The notes below the pieces were generated by a model, which was not told where the DNA came from, did no database searches, and saw only the letters and a program-made list of their open reading frames with translations. A program made the translations under genes and the position numbers. A stretch of 50,054 nucleotides of DNA from Candidatus Poribacteria bacterium (GTDB lineage: Bacteria > Poribacteria > WGA-4E > WGA-3G), in assembly GCA_026702755.1 (NCBI GenBank), contig JAPPBX010000013.1, forward strand, positions 1 to 50,054. Direction: 5' to 3'. This document shows, piece by piece, positions 9,439-17,790 of the stretch (position 1 is its first letter; each line of letters begins with the position of its first letter).

Positions 9439-11616
9439 ATGGACGCTATAAAAGAAGCACACTACAACCTCGGTATTGCTTATCTGGAAGCAGGACAATA
9501 CAACAGAGCTGTCCCTGAATTTGAGGCAGCTATAAAACTGGATGCGAATTTCATAAGTGCGCACTGTGCGCTCTGTCGCGCCTACCTCGAACAGGACGAA
9601 TTAGAGAAAGCAAACACAGCCGTCACAGAAGCCTTAAAACTCGATGCCACGTACCAACCCGCGATGCTGTTGTGCGACACTATAACACAAGCATACTACA
9701 ACAGAGGCAGACAACATCTCGACGCCGGACGCTACACTGAAGCGGTTCCCACATTCCAGAAAGCCTTAACCCTCGATGCCGATTTAGGGCGCAACCCAGA
9801 GGTTTCCGACACTGAAAATAAGCATATCCATGCCCACCTCGGTGCCGCTTATATTGGACTGAAGGCGTATCAGGAGGCAATCAAGGCATTAAAAAACGCG
9901 ATAGCCTTAGATGCCGATCTTGTCGATGCACACTACAACCTCGGTTATGCTTACGTTGAACAAGGACACCCTGATAAAGCGGTCCCGCATTTTGAACGTG
10001 CTATAGCCATCGCACCGAATTTCAAACGGGCACACTACAACCTTGCCCGCGCACACCGAGAATCGGGCAATTTAGAAGCGGCGACATACGCTGTCACAGA
10101 AACACTAAGACTCGACCCCAACTATCAACCCGCCCACGACCTCGCAAATGCGATAAAACAGGCACACTACAACAAAGGCATCACTTACTTCAACGGTGAA
10201 CGCTATAGTGAAGCTGCGACAGCCTTTCAGAACGCCATAACCCTCGATGCCGATTTTATGACTGCGCACTACAACTTGGGGTTAACCTATCTCAAAATGG
10301 AAACGTATCCCCGTGCGGTCGAAGCACTGCAGAAAACAATAGCCCTTGATAGTACCTATACGGCTGCACATCACGCGCTGGCTCTCGCTTACCTTGGACA
10401 GCAGGAACTTGGAAAGGCGAGAGAAGCAGCGAGAGAGGCGTTGAAATTGGATGCAAATTATCAACCTGCACACGCTCTTCTGGAAGCCATCGATCCAAGC
10501 TTCACACCTCTTGAAACACAGACGACGACACCCCCAAAACCGGAGCAACCTATAGACCGACAATCAACCGCAAAATCAAGTCAGGGAACACACTATGAAC
10601 TCGGCATCGCTTATCGAGACGCGAACATGCTTACAGAAGCGATTGCGGAGTTCCAAAAGGCGATAGATTTGGATCCAGATTTTGTAACCGCACACGTCAG
10701 TTTAGGTGAAGTCTATCTTGAAACAGAACAACTTGATGACGCAGAAAACGCAGCGAACGCGGCACTAAAGGTTGACACTAACTCCCAATCGGCGTACCAA
10801 CTCTTAGAGAATATAAAACAGGCGCGCCCCACGCCTCCTCAACCCACACCGACGAAGTCAGTAAGTACACCGCCATCAGATACATCCGATGTGAAGCAAG
10901 ATTTAGAGCGAGGACTCGTCTTTCTCAGCAATAAGCAGTATAATCAAGCCGCCGCAGCGTTCAAAAAAGTAATAAAGGTAGATCCCAGTTTGGTAGAGGC
11001 GCACTACAGTTTAGCGCAGGCTTACCTCGAAATAGGGGCATTTGACGATGCAAAAGCCGCCACGGATGAAGCATTAAGGCGCAATCCAAACCATCGGCAA
11101 GCACGCGAATTCCTCCAAATCATCAAGTTCGCCAGAAACTTAGAGAGAAATAAAAAAATTTGGAAGAAAGTCAGGGTCTATGCTCTTATTTTGGGAATCA
11201 TCGTGGTTGGCGCGTTTGTTGCCTTCAGGTTTAATATAATTCCGCTGCCTGCATTTTCTCCAACACCTCCTGACCTCTCAATAGCAGTTTCTTTAGAGGA
11301 ACCTTCAGGGAATGGCTTTCTTGACGCTGGTGAAACAGGTCGTCTTAGGCTCGTAATTAGGAATAGTGGTGGCACAGTTCGCAATGTAGGGGTCAGAATT
11401 GATCCGCCCTTTATCTCCGGAGTGCCTTATAACCAACCGGCACAAATTTCAAAACTCGGTAAGAATAACCCAGAAACTATCGCAGTCTCAATATCAGCAG
11501 ATAAGAAGGTGCGTGAACGAGACCAATCCTTGGAGATCCAACTGTTCAGCAAGGATGGACAGCTACTCGGTAGTAAACAGTTTACTTTGAAAATAAAGCG
11601 AATGAGGAAAGGGTAA
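9439..11616 (+). CDS. TPR protein with one membrane segment and an external Ig-like domain
   Basis: A 725-residue protein with about 13 tetratricopeptide repeats (about 7-570), many reading AHYNLG...A...F..AI.LDA. The repeats form a higher-order pattern: pairs of TPRs end in a linker helix YQPAxxLxxxIxQA, seen about five times. A proline-rich break lies near 350-385. One transmembrane segment (about 578-598, YALILGIIVVGAFVAF) is followed by an Ig/CARDB-like beta domain (NGFLDAGETGRLRLVIRNSG). Having no signal peptide, the TPR part should be cytoplasmic and the Ig part outside. It may link a cytoplasmic complex to the envelope. No clear ribosome site precedes the ATG. Confidence 0.8.
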   Translation: MDAIKEAHYNLGIAYLEAGQYNRAVPEFEAAIKLDANFISAHCALCRAYLEQDELEKANTAVTEALKLDATYQPAMLLCDTITQAYYNRGRQHLDAGRYTEAVPTFQKALTLDADLGRNPEVSDTENKHIHAHLGAAYIGLKAYQEAIKALKNAIALDADLVDAHYNLGYAYVEQGHPDKAVPHFERAIAIAPNFKRAHYNLARAHRESGNLEAATYAVTETLRLDPNYQPAHDLANAIKQAHYNKGITYFNGERYSEAATAFQNAITLDADFMTAHYNLGLTYLKMETYPRAVEALQKTIALDSTYTAAHHALALAYLGQQELGKAREAAREALKLDANYQPAHALLEAIDPSFTPLETQTTTPPKPEQPIDRQSTAKSSQGTHYELGIAYRDANMLTEAIAEFQKAIDLDPDFVTAHVSLGEVYLETEQLDDAENAANAALKVDTNSQSAYQLLENIKQARPTPPQPTPTKSVSTPPSDTSDVKQDLERGLVFLSNKQYNQAAAAFKKVIKVDPSLVEAHYSLAQAYLEIGAFDDAKAATDEALRRNPNHRQAREFLQIIKFARNLERNKKIWKKVRVYALILGIIVVGAFVAFRFNIIPLPAFSPTPPDLSIAVSLEEPSGNGFLDAGETGRLRLVIRNSGGTVRNVGVRIDPPFISGVPYNQPAQISKLGKNNPETIAVSISADKKVRERDQSLEIQLFSKDGQLLGSKQFTLKIKRMRKG

Positions 11617-11882
11617 GGAGTTATCAAATATCCCTACGCTCTTTCTCATAACGACAAACCTACCTTGGACTAATTTTTTCACATCTCTCCTTCATTGGAA
11701 CCAGTAGACGAGGTTTCAACTACCCCTTGCCAACTTGTAGAACCCGCAGATTTGTAGCAGTACTTCTATTGAAAAAGGAAGCCCATTCCCATTGTCCAAT
11801 GCCGCTCACCGAACCAGTCCTCTGAGCCGAGTACAAATGCTACATGCCGAATTTATAATCCCAACCAAAGAATACAAAGCAC

Positions 11883-12012
11883 TTATAGTAAAATCCGAAA
11901 ATAAGTTTACATTTTGAAAAAACGCGTCCTGCTTCATGAACCTTGTAGGAGGGAATTCCGATTCCCGACGCTTCTCCTGGAGGTGTATAAGTAATTACGG
12001 GATCTACTATAA
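11883..12012. repeat. Short inverted-repeat element, family A copy 1
   Basis: A 130-bp element with ends TTATAGTAAAATCC and (reverse complement of the right end) TTATAGTAGATCCC. Inside is the module CTTGTAGGAGGGAATTCC...ATTCCC with an internal palindrome. Its left end is nearly identical to the elements at 12027 and 48140. Confidence 0.65.
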
Positions 12013-12026
12013 AGCACCAGAGCCAT

Positions 12027-12146
12027 TTATAGTAAAATCCGAAAATAAAAGGGCACTTTGGTAAACACAAAACACTTCACCACCGCTGGCGAGGTTTGTA
12101 ACCTCGCCCTTCCATAATGTCTAATTAATTGTAGGTTTTACTATAG
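12027..12146. repeat. Short inverted-repeat element, family A copy 2
   Basis: A 120-bp element with terminal TTATAGTAAAATCC and inverted CTATAGTAAAACC. It lies 14 bases after copy 1. The interior carries CACCGCTGGCGAGG and the palindrome GGCGAGGTTTGTAACCTCGCC in pieces, the same module that is tandemly repeated at 40188-40359. Confidence 0.65.
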
Positions 12147-12286
12147 TTTCAGTTTTTTCCCTGAAAATTCGATATAATTTTTTAGTTAGACACAAATTTA
12201 ATTACTCTTTTTCTCCTTGCATAATTATCAAAATTGACCTATTATAACCAACGTAAGCTTGATAATTAAAAATGCGAATAGGGGAC

Positions 12287-12468
12287 CTGTAGGTTGGGTT
12301 GAACGGTAAAGCCGCCTGTGTTTACAGAAGAACGGATGCCCTCCATGAGTCGTTCATAGTCAAAAAGCGTTGGGTTTCACGCGGTCTTTGGTGTGTTGAA
12401 GTTTCCTTGTGTTGAGAAGTCTCTTGTGTATGCACGTTTACTTGATCCGCGCTCAACCCAACCTACAG
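12287..12468. repeat. 182-bp inverted-repeat element (family D)
   Basis: Perfect 16-bp terminal inverted repeats: CTGTAGGTTGGGTTGA at 12287-12302 and its reverse complement at 12453-12468. No coding capacity. The GTAGGTTGGGTTGA text is a common dispersed intergenic repeat in other bacteria (recollection, not searched). Confidence 0.65.
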
Positions 12469-12712
12469 ACTGGAAATTCGTTGTTGAGTTCCCTAAGTTC
12501 CCATAGCTTCAGTAGAGTTTTCTTCTCAAAATACGTATAAGCCATCAATGCAAAGACGACAAAATCTATCCATGGGTAACCAACATGAGAAACCGATGTA
12601 TTAATGCCGCAGTTGAAAAAGTTAATATGCAAGCCAACGAGCTTCCGCTATTGTGGAGATCCAAACCATCTGTGTATTGGCACCCACTTAGTTTTAACTA
12701 TACATTAGTTTA

Positions 12713-12726
12713 CCCCCCCCCCCCCC
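12713..12726. repeat. Homopolymer tract of 14 C
   Basis: An unbroken C run in AT-rich DNA, 411 bases before the DUF4159 gene. A similar run of 13 C lies at 49248-49260 upstream of another exported-type gene. Confidence 0.8.
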
Positions 12727-13107
12727 GAAAAATTTAGCGTTTCGCAAAATTTAGCGTTTCTAACAATTTACATCATCACGAGGACAGCAGTGGCAGGAGC
12801 CACCTTTCTGTCATTAAAAGTAACCGCACGCGTTCTATCTCATACAGGATGTTCCGCCGCGGTTTTTGTTTGCATGGGTTCAAACCCAGTAGGTGTTTTG
12901 CTTTTAACAAAACGAAAATACATCAGCGAGAACAACTGTTGTTTTCACTGTTCGTAAGTTCCAGGACATTCTTTGAATGTCCATAATGATGCTTATTTCA
13001 AACTCACGTTACTATGCATAAAAATAAAAACACGGCGGGTGCTACTTAAAAATTTGACCGTCCCTTGGCACTAAATTAGTTCTGCTTTCAGCATACCGCC
13101 CTAATAT

Positions 13108-13113
13108 TATAAT
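13108..13113 (+). promoter_or_regulatory. Possible -10 box (TATAAT) for the DUF4159 gene
   Basis: Perfect TATAAT 24 bases before the ATG. The -35 region at the expected distance (CTTTCA/TTTCAG) is poor, so this is tentative. Confidence 0.3.
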
Positions 13114-13137
13114 TCAAACCCCAATAAAGGAATAATC

Positions 13138-14526
13138 ATGAACACACGAATGATCGAAAAATACTACGCTAAACAACGTAGAAACAGAGCACTGGTATTC
13201 TCTTTGATAGCACATGCAATCGCAATTATTTTCACAGCGATATGGTTATTGAAACCGTTGGTAGAACAGATAGAAGATACGATTGCTGTAGATTTTATTC
13301 CACCACCGCCTCGGATACACAAACCAAAAAAGATAATCCGAGAGGTCAATCAGAGTGCTGCTGCTGCCACGGCATCCATTCAGAGTCCAGCAGCGAAGCG
13401 GCTACCCTCATTAATGTCCTCAATTCCGAAAGTCAACGAAGAACCGAAGTTAGAAGCACCACCGCTTTCGACAGTGGTAAAACTCGCGCCTTCACCGGAG
13501 TCCATCCTTGCAGCCACTAAAGCGAACTCAGCAACAATAGAAAGAGGAAGTGGAGAAATTAAGGACGGGCGAGGTTATCGTCAGGATGGAACAGGCTCTG
13601 GATACGGAAATACCCCTGGTAAAGGTACGGGAGGTGGCGGTTCAGGGAAAGGTCTTGGAAATTTAACACAATCAGGAGGCACAGGACAAGATGCATTCGC
13701 TGAAGGAATCTCGGACCTTGTTGGTACTTACGCAGACGAAATCGGCGATCAACTCGGCAGCATTATTGATGAAGAGGACGGCATCGTACGAGGGCATATT
13801 CGCCTGATCCGTCTAAAGCATCAGATGAGCGACTGGTGGCAAGATCCGACAGCGATCCCATCCCTAATAAAATGGTTGCGCGATCACACGCCATCAATCA
13901 CTGCTGATATGAAATACGCCGGTGGCGCGCTATCACTAACAGATGAGGACATCATGAATGCACCACTAATGATAATGACAGGGCACGACCAAGCGATGTC
14001 CGTATCCTATCAACGGTTAGCCGACCGCAATTCACAAGCATCAGGGTTCAGCAGTGAGGAGCGCGCAGCCCTTCGGAAATACATTCTCGATTACAACGGC
14101 ATGCTGTTTTTCGACTATTGTGGTGATGGCGGTAACGAGAAATCGTTTGCGAGACTCGTAGAAAACGAGTTACGCACGGTGTTCCCTGAGTATCCGATGA
14201 AAACCCTGGATGATATACGACATGAGATTTTTCAGTGCTATTTCAAACTGAAAAAAACGCCTGTCGGCGGCTCAACGTTCTGGGGAACAGGGTACGAGGG
14301 TGGAAACGTCCAATGGCGATATATTAAAGGTATTTTGGTACCAGGGCGGTTAGGCAAACCTCGCTTGGGGGTCGTATTTTGCCCGCTCGATTACTTATGT
14401 AGCATGGAAACCGCCGAGGTCGATAGCCGGGCTCCCCTCGCATCACGACGCTCTTCGGATGTCTATCGGTTCATGACGAACATGTTTATTTACCAAATGC
14501 GACAGAGAGCAGCAACAGAAAAATAA
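13138..14526 (+). CDS. TonB-like N-terminus fused to a DUF4159 domain
   Basis: A 462-residue protein. The N-terminus (1-70) is TonB-like: short basic cytoplasmic tail, one membrane anchor (about 18-38, ALVFSLIAHAIAIIFTAIW), then VDFIPPPPRIHKPKK. A Gly-rich linker follows (about 140-185). From about 218 to the end it matches DUF4159, a domain with a glutamine-amidotransferase-like fold: APLMIMTGHDQ, ALRKYILDYNGMLFFDYCG, and FARLVENELRTVFPEYPMKTL before IFQCYF. The bulk should be periplasmic. AAAGGA lies 7 bases before the ATG. DUF4159 has no settled function. The TonB C-terminal receptor-binding domain is absent. Confidence 0.75.
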   Translation: MNTRMIEKYYAKQRRNRALVFSLIAHAIAIIFTAIWLLKPLVEQIEDTIAVDFIPPPPRIHKPKKIIREVNQSAAAATASIQSPAAKRLPSLMSSIPKVNEEPKLEAPPLSTVVKLAPSPESILAATKANSATIERGSGEIKDGRGYRQDGTGSGYGNTPGKGTGGGGSGKGLGNLTQSGGTGQDAFAEGISDLVGTYADEIGDQLGSIIDEEDGIVRGHIRLIRLKHQMSDWWQDPTAIPSLIKWLRDHTPSITADMKYAGGALSLTDEDIMNAPLMIMTGHDQAMSVSYQRLADRNSQASGFSSEERAALRKYILDYNGMLFFDYCGDGGNEKSFARLVENELRTVFPEYPMKTLDDIRHEIFQCYFKLKKTPVGGSTFWGTGYEGGNVQWRYIKGILVPGRLGKPRLGVVFCPLDYLCSMETAEVDSRAPLASRRSSDVYRFMTNMFIYQMRQRAATEK

Positions 14527-14536
14527 TAACAAAAAC

Positions 14537-14559
14537 GGGCGCGCTTACAAAGCGCGCCC
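14537..14559 (-). terminator. Rho-independent terminator of fpr
   Basis: A 9-bp perfect stem (GGGCGCGCT / AGCGCGCCC) with a 5-base loop. Read on the minus strand it is followed by GTTTTTGTTATT, so it fits the end of fpr, 54 bases downstream of its stop. On the plus strand no T-run follows. Confidence 0.65.
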
Positions 14560-14583
14560 AGTTCAGCCAAAACCTTGTAAAAC

Positions 14584-14600
14584 CCACGCCGTAAGCGTGG
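14584..14600. repeat. Small hairpin between fpr and its terminator
   Basis: CCACGC, loop CGTAA, GCGTGG. On the minus strand GGTTTTAC follows. It could be a weak first terminator or a palindromic repeat. Confidence 0.35.
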
Positions 14601-14612
14601 ATTATCTATCCA

Positions 14613-15386
14613 CTATTCTTCCTTAATCACAAAGAATTTTTCCTCTTTAATCCGCTCTTCAGGATAACGCGCACGCGCCCAGATCGCTTTCGCATTCTCA
14701 ATCATCTGTGGATGTCCACACGCATAAACAACAGCATTGGTGTGGTCATAACCGAGTTGATCGCCGTACTTTCGGATCACATCTTCAGCACGTCCGCTCT
14801 CGCCTTGCCACTCCGGATCCTCCCACGGACGACTCACCGTCGGAACAAACGTGAACCACTCCTCCTGTGCCGCGAGTTCGTTGAGTTCATCCATGTAATA
14901 CCCAAGTTCCCACGAACGGCTTGCACCGACAATTGCTAAGATCTGATGTGGACTCGTCTTGCCCTGTTCCTGCTCAATTTTTTGCGTTCGCGCAATACTA
15001 ATATACGGCGCAGCTCCGGTTACAGTGCCTGCCATAACATGGCGTGTCATTCCGCTCTCCGTGTCCATCACGAATTTCCCGACGAGGCGTTCCCGAAAAA
15101 ACACAGTGTCTCCCAACTTCAATGCCCAAAATAGGGGCGTGGTTGCCCCTTCTGGCACCAATTCCACGAAAACCTCCATAAACGGTTCGTGTGGTGAAGA
15201 TACTATTGAATAGGGACGTTGGACAATCTTCCCATCAACCTCAAAGCCGATAGTCGCATATTGCCCTGGTATAAATGGCAACTCTTTATCAACACGGAAT
15301 TTGAACGCGGCTAAATCTTCAGAAAAGTCCTCACGTTCAATTAACTCACCTTTACAATATTGCGTCCTGGCGCGTCTTCTTTGCAT
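14613..15386 (-). CDS. fpr: Ferredoxin/flavodoxin-NADP reductase
   Basis: A 257-residue FAD enzyme moving electrons between NADPH and ferredoxin or flavodoxin. RPYSIVSSP (57-65) is the FAD-binding motif. GTVTGAAPYISI (about 119-130) starts the NADP domain, and VYACGHPQMIENAK is the conserved C-terminal nucleotide segment. Start 15386 is used because AAGGG lies 7 bases upstream. The TTG five codons earlier would put that site inside the gene. Length is close to bacterial Fpr. Confidence 0.85.
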   Translation of the reverse strand: MQRRRARTQYCKGELIEREDFSEDLAAFKFRVDKELPFIPGQYATIGFEVDGKIVQRPYSIVSSPHEPFMEVFVELVPEGATTPLFWALKLGDTVFFRERLVGKFVMDTESGMTRHVMAGTVTGAAPYISIARTQKIEQEQGKTSPHQILAIVGASRSWELGYYMDELNELAAQEEWFTFVPTVSRPWEDPEWQGESGRAEDVIRKYGDQLGYDHTNAVVYACGHPQMIENAKAIWARARYPEERIKEEKFFVIKEE

Positions 15387-15792
15387 AATTTTTCCCTTCA
15401 AATTTTTTATAACAAGTTCAGTCCGTTCCCAGTAGCGAGTAGGAACCCCGGCGTAGCAAACTACACCGAACTAAAAATGATGGAATTTTGATGACTTCCC
15501 CACATATTATACTGAAAACGAAAATCAAGGTCAAGTCTTTTTATTCGGTTCTAACACTTCTGTGCTTGATTTCAGACACTTTTCGTGATAAACTGAAATA
15601 CAAGCAACAAATTAAATCTGCCCGATTTCGTGCAATTCCGTACAAGGTACGCCCAATTTTGTGCAGTACTTCCTGTGCATTTTGCTAAGAACTTCACCAA
15701 TGTGGTATCGCGCAAATCGGCACGGAATTTGCTATCCAATATGATATAGATATTTCAACACTAAAACCATTTCCCAAAAGGAGTTCAGGTTG
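15387..15792. other. Intergenic region between fpr and the WD40 pair
   Basis: About 400 bases between divergent genes, so it must carry both promoters. No clear hexamer pair is visible and no repeat family of the window is present. The reading frame at 15488-15688 has no ribosome site and unusual composition. AAGGAG at 15777-15783 is the ribosome site of the next gene. Confidence 0.4.
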
Positions 15793-17781
15793 ATGAAAAA
15801 GACCCACCTTCTCTATATCGTATGCCTTCTACTTACCAACTTACTCTTATTCGAGAGTCTTGCACAAGACTTCGCAGCACAGTGGCACCTACCCGAAGGT
15901 GCGAAAGCGCGTCTCGGAAGAGGTAAATTGATTAACATCAAACTGTCACCGGACAGTACCCGAGTCGTCGCCTCAACAACTGTCGGCATCTGGATTTATG
16001 ATGCCCAAACCGGCGAAGTCGTTTCACTGTTCACAGAGAAACAAACTAAGAAAAAAGATGGTTTCTTTATCAAAATACCACCAGAGACACTGACCTTCTC
16101 AACTGACGCATTAATTATAGCGACTGCTCATGGAAACAGTATTTACGTCTGGGACACCTTCACAGGCAACGCGTTCGCCATGCTCGATGAACACCCGGAT
16201 TCAATTAACGCACTCGCACTTTCACCGGACGGCGCGAAACTTGCCACCGCAGGTGGAGATTGGACGGTGCATCTATGGGAGGTCAACACCGGCAAATATA
16301 TCAAAAGCCTAATGGGACATCCGAGTGCAGTAAACGCAGTCGCTTTCTCACCCGACGGTAAGATTCTTGCGAGTGCGGGAAGCACGCTCCGTCTGTGGGA
16401 TGCTAACACAGGTGAGTTGCTACATGCCGACAGCAAAGACTTGGGATCCATTGATCTGATCGTCTTTTCACCCAACGGTAAAATACTGGCAACTGGTGGG
16501 GGCTGGGATGACACGGTGCATTTGTGGGATGTCGATACCGGTACGCTCCGAACGGGTCTCAAAGGACACACCGATACAGTTCGGGACATCGCCTTTTCAC
16601 CAGACAGCAGCACACTTATCACCGCGAGTCGCGATAAAACAATGCGGCTCTGGGAGGTCAACACTGGCACCGAACAGAAAAGCCTCCCTACGCCGGATGA
16701 TGCAATCAATCCACTTGTGGCAGCAAACCGAATGCTCAAGTTACTTGAGCAGGGCATCCTTCCCAAAAAACGGGATGACGTTCATAGTGTGAAATTCTCT
16801 AAAGACGGTAGCCAACTCATCAGCGTTAGTAGCGACGGTAGCCTCCATGTCTGGGATGTGAACACCGGACGCTACCAACTATCCTTCTCTCTTGGTGCGT
16901 ACGCGAAGTGGGTAAGTGCCCTCACCTTTTCCGCAGACAGCAAATACCTTGTCAGTGATAGTACAATTGAAGAAAGAGCGCACGTTTGGAGCGTAGAAAC
17001 CTTTACACAAGAGGCCATCCTTACACCCCCTCAAGATGTTATGGGACTCACGTTCTCTCCAGACCTCAAAAAACTTGCGGGACGTATTTTTCTCGATGGA
17101 ATTCAGGTGTGGGACGCTACAACGAAAGAACATCTGGCTACCTTGGAAGGCGCAGACCGGATGCATGACTACTGGCCCCTGCTATTTTCACCAGACGGGA
17201 CAATGCTTGCGGGTAGGGGTAGAATAGGAGCTTTGGGCAACAAGGTGCGGATTTGGAAGACAGACACCGGTGCCGAGCTATTCACACCCAAGGAACACAC
17301 ACACAGTGTGAGCGAATACACATTCTCACCCGACAGCACAATCCTCGCAAGTGGCGGCGAAGACGGAACCATCATTTTATGGGACGTCGAAACGGGCAAA
17401 AGCCTATTGAACCTCATCACGGGAAACACGAAGCCTATCAGTGCGTTAGCCTTCTCCGCAGATAGCAAAGTGCTCGCAAGCGGAAGCGGAAATAAGATTT
17501 ATCTATGGAACGCCCACACTGGCGATCCGATGGGCACCATCGGTGTTCGGGAAAACGTGCATGCGTTAGCCTTCTCTCCAGATGGAAAGACGCTTGCAAT
17601 TGGAGGTGGGGACGGGGAAGGATCAATTCAGGTATGGGAATTAGAACCCAATCACAAGATACAAACCGTCTTCACAGGACATCAAGGATCCATTTATGTA
17701 CTGATGTTCTCTCCAGATGGCAAAACCCTCGCAAGCGGAAGTGCCGATGGCACAATCCTCCTCTGGGATATGAAACAGTAG
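15793..17781 (+). CDS. Secreted WD40 protein, 14 repeats (two propellers)
   Basis: A 662-residue protein with a signal peptide (about 1-24, YIVCLLLTNLLLFESLA, then QD). I count 14 repeats with FSPDG-type turns and WD/WE/WN ends, enough for two seven-bladed propellers. A non-repeat insert of about 30 residues (LPTPDDAINPLVAANRMLKL) separates repeats 6 and 7. The first blade opens with LPEGAKARLGRGKL. Start at ATG 15793; a TTG at 15790 is an alternative with the same AAGGAG site. It is followed after 9 bases by a similar gene, so the two form an operon and probably arose by duplication. Function unknown. Confidence 0.85.
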   Translation: MKKTHLLYIVCLLLTNLLLFESLAQDFAAQWHLPEGAKARLGRGKLINIKLSPDSTRVVASTTVGIWIYDAQTGEVVSLFTEKQTKKKDGFFIKIPPETLTFSTDALIIATAHGNSIYVWDTFTGNAFAMLDEHPDSINALALSPDGAKLATAGGDWTVHLWEVNTGKYIKSLMGHPSAVNAVAFSPDGKILASAGSTLRLWDANTGELLHADSKDLGSIDLIVFSPNGKILATGGGWDDTVHLWDVDTGTLRTGLKGHTDTVRDIAFSPDSSTLITASRDKTMRLWEVNTGTEQKSLPTPDDAINPLVAANRMLKLLEQGILPKKRDDVHSVKFSKDGSQLISVSSDGSLHVWDVNTGRYQLSFSLGAYAKWVSALTFSADSKYLVSDSTIEERAHVWSVETFTQEAILTPPQDVMGLTFSPDLKKLAGRIFLDGIQVWDATTKEHLATLEGADRMHDYWPLLFSPDGTMLAGRGRIGALGNKVRIWKTDTGAELFTPKEHTHSVSEYTFSPDSTILASGGEDGTIILWDVETGKSLLNLITGNTKPISALAFSADSKVLASGSGNKIYLWNAHTGDPMGTIGVRENVHALAFSPDGKTLAIGGGDGEGSIQVWELEPNHKIQTVFTGHQGSIYVLMFSPDGKTLASGSADGTILLWDMKQ

Positions 17782-17790
17782 GAACAACCG

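Larger units (their letters stand above)
11617..13137. other. 1.5 kb gene-free, repeat-rich gap
   Basis: No supportable gene. It holds two short inverted-repeat elements (11883-12012, 12027-12146), a 182-bp inverted-repeat element (12287-12468), a run of 14 C (12713-12726), a directly repeated AAATTTAGCGTTTC just after that run, a hairpin at 12964-12982 (GGACATTC, TTT, GAATGTCC) and a possible promoter for the DUF4159 gene. The DNA is more AT-rich than the flanking genes. Confidence 0.7.

Noticed and set aside
15488-15688. 66-codon frame between fpr and the WD40 gene
   Set aside because: No ribosome site, unusual composition, and it occupies the expected promoter region of divergent genes.
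16143-16766. 207-codon frame opposite the WD40 gene
   Set aside because: It is a shadow of the repetitive WD40 coding sequence on the other strand, with no ribosome site and low-complexity Ser/Leu-rich content.
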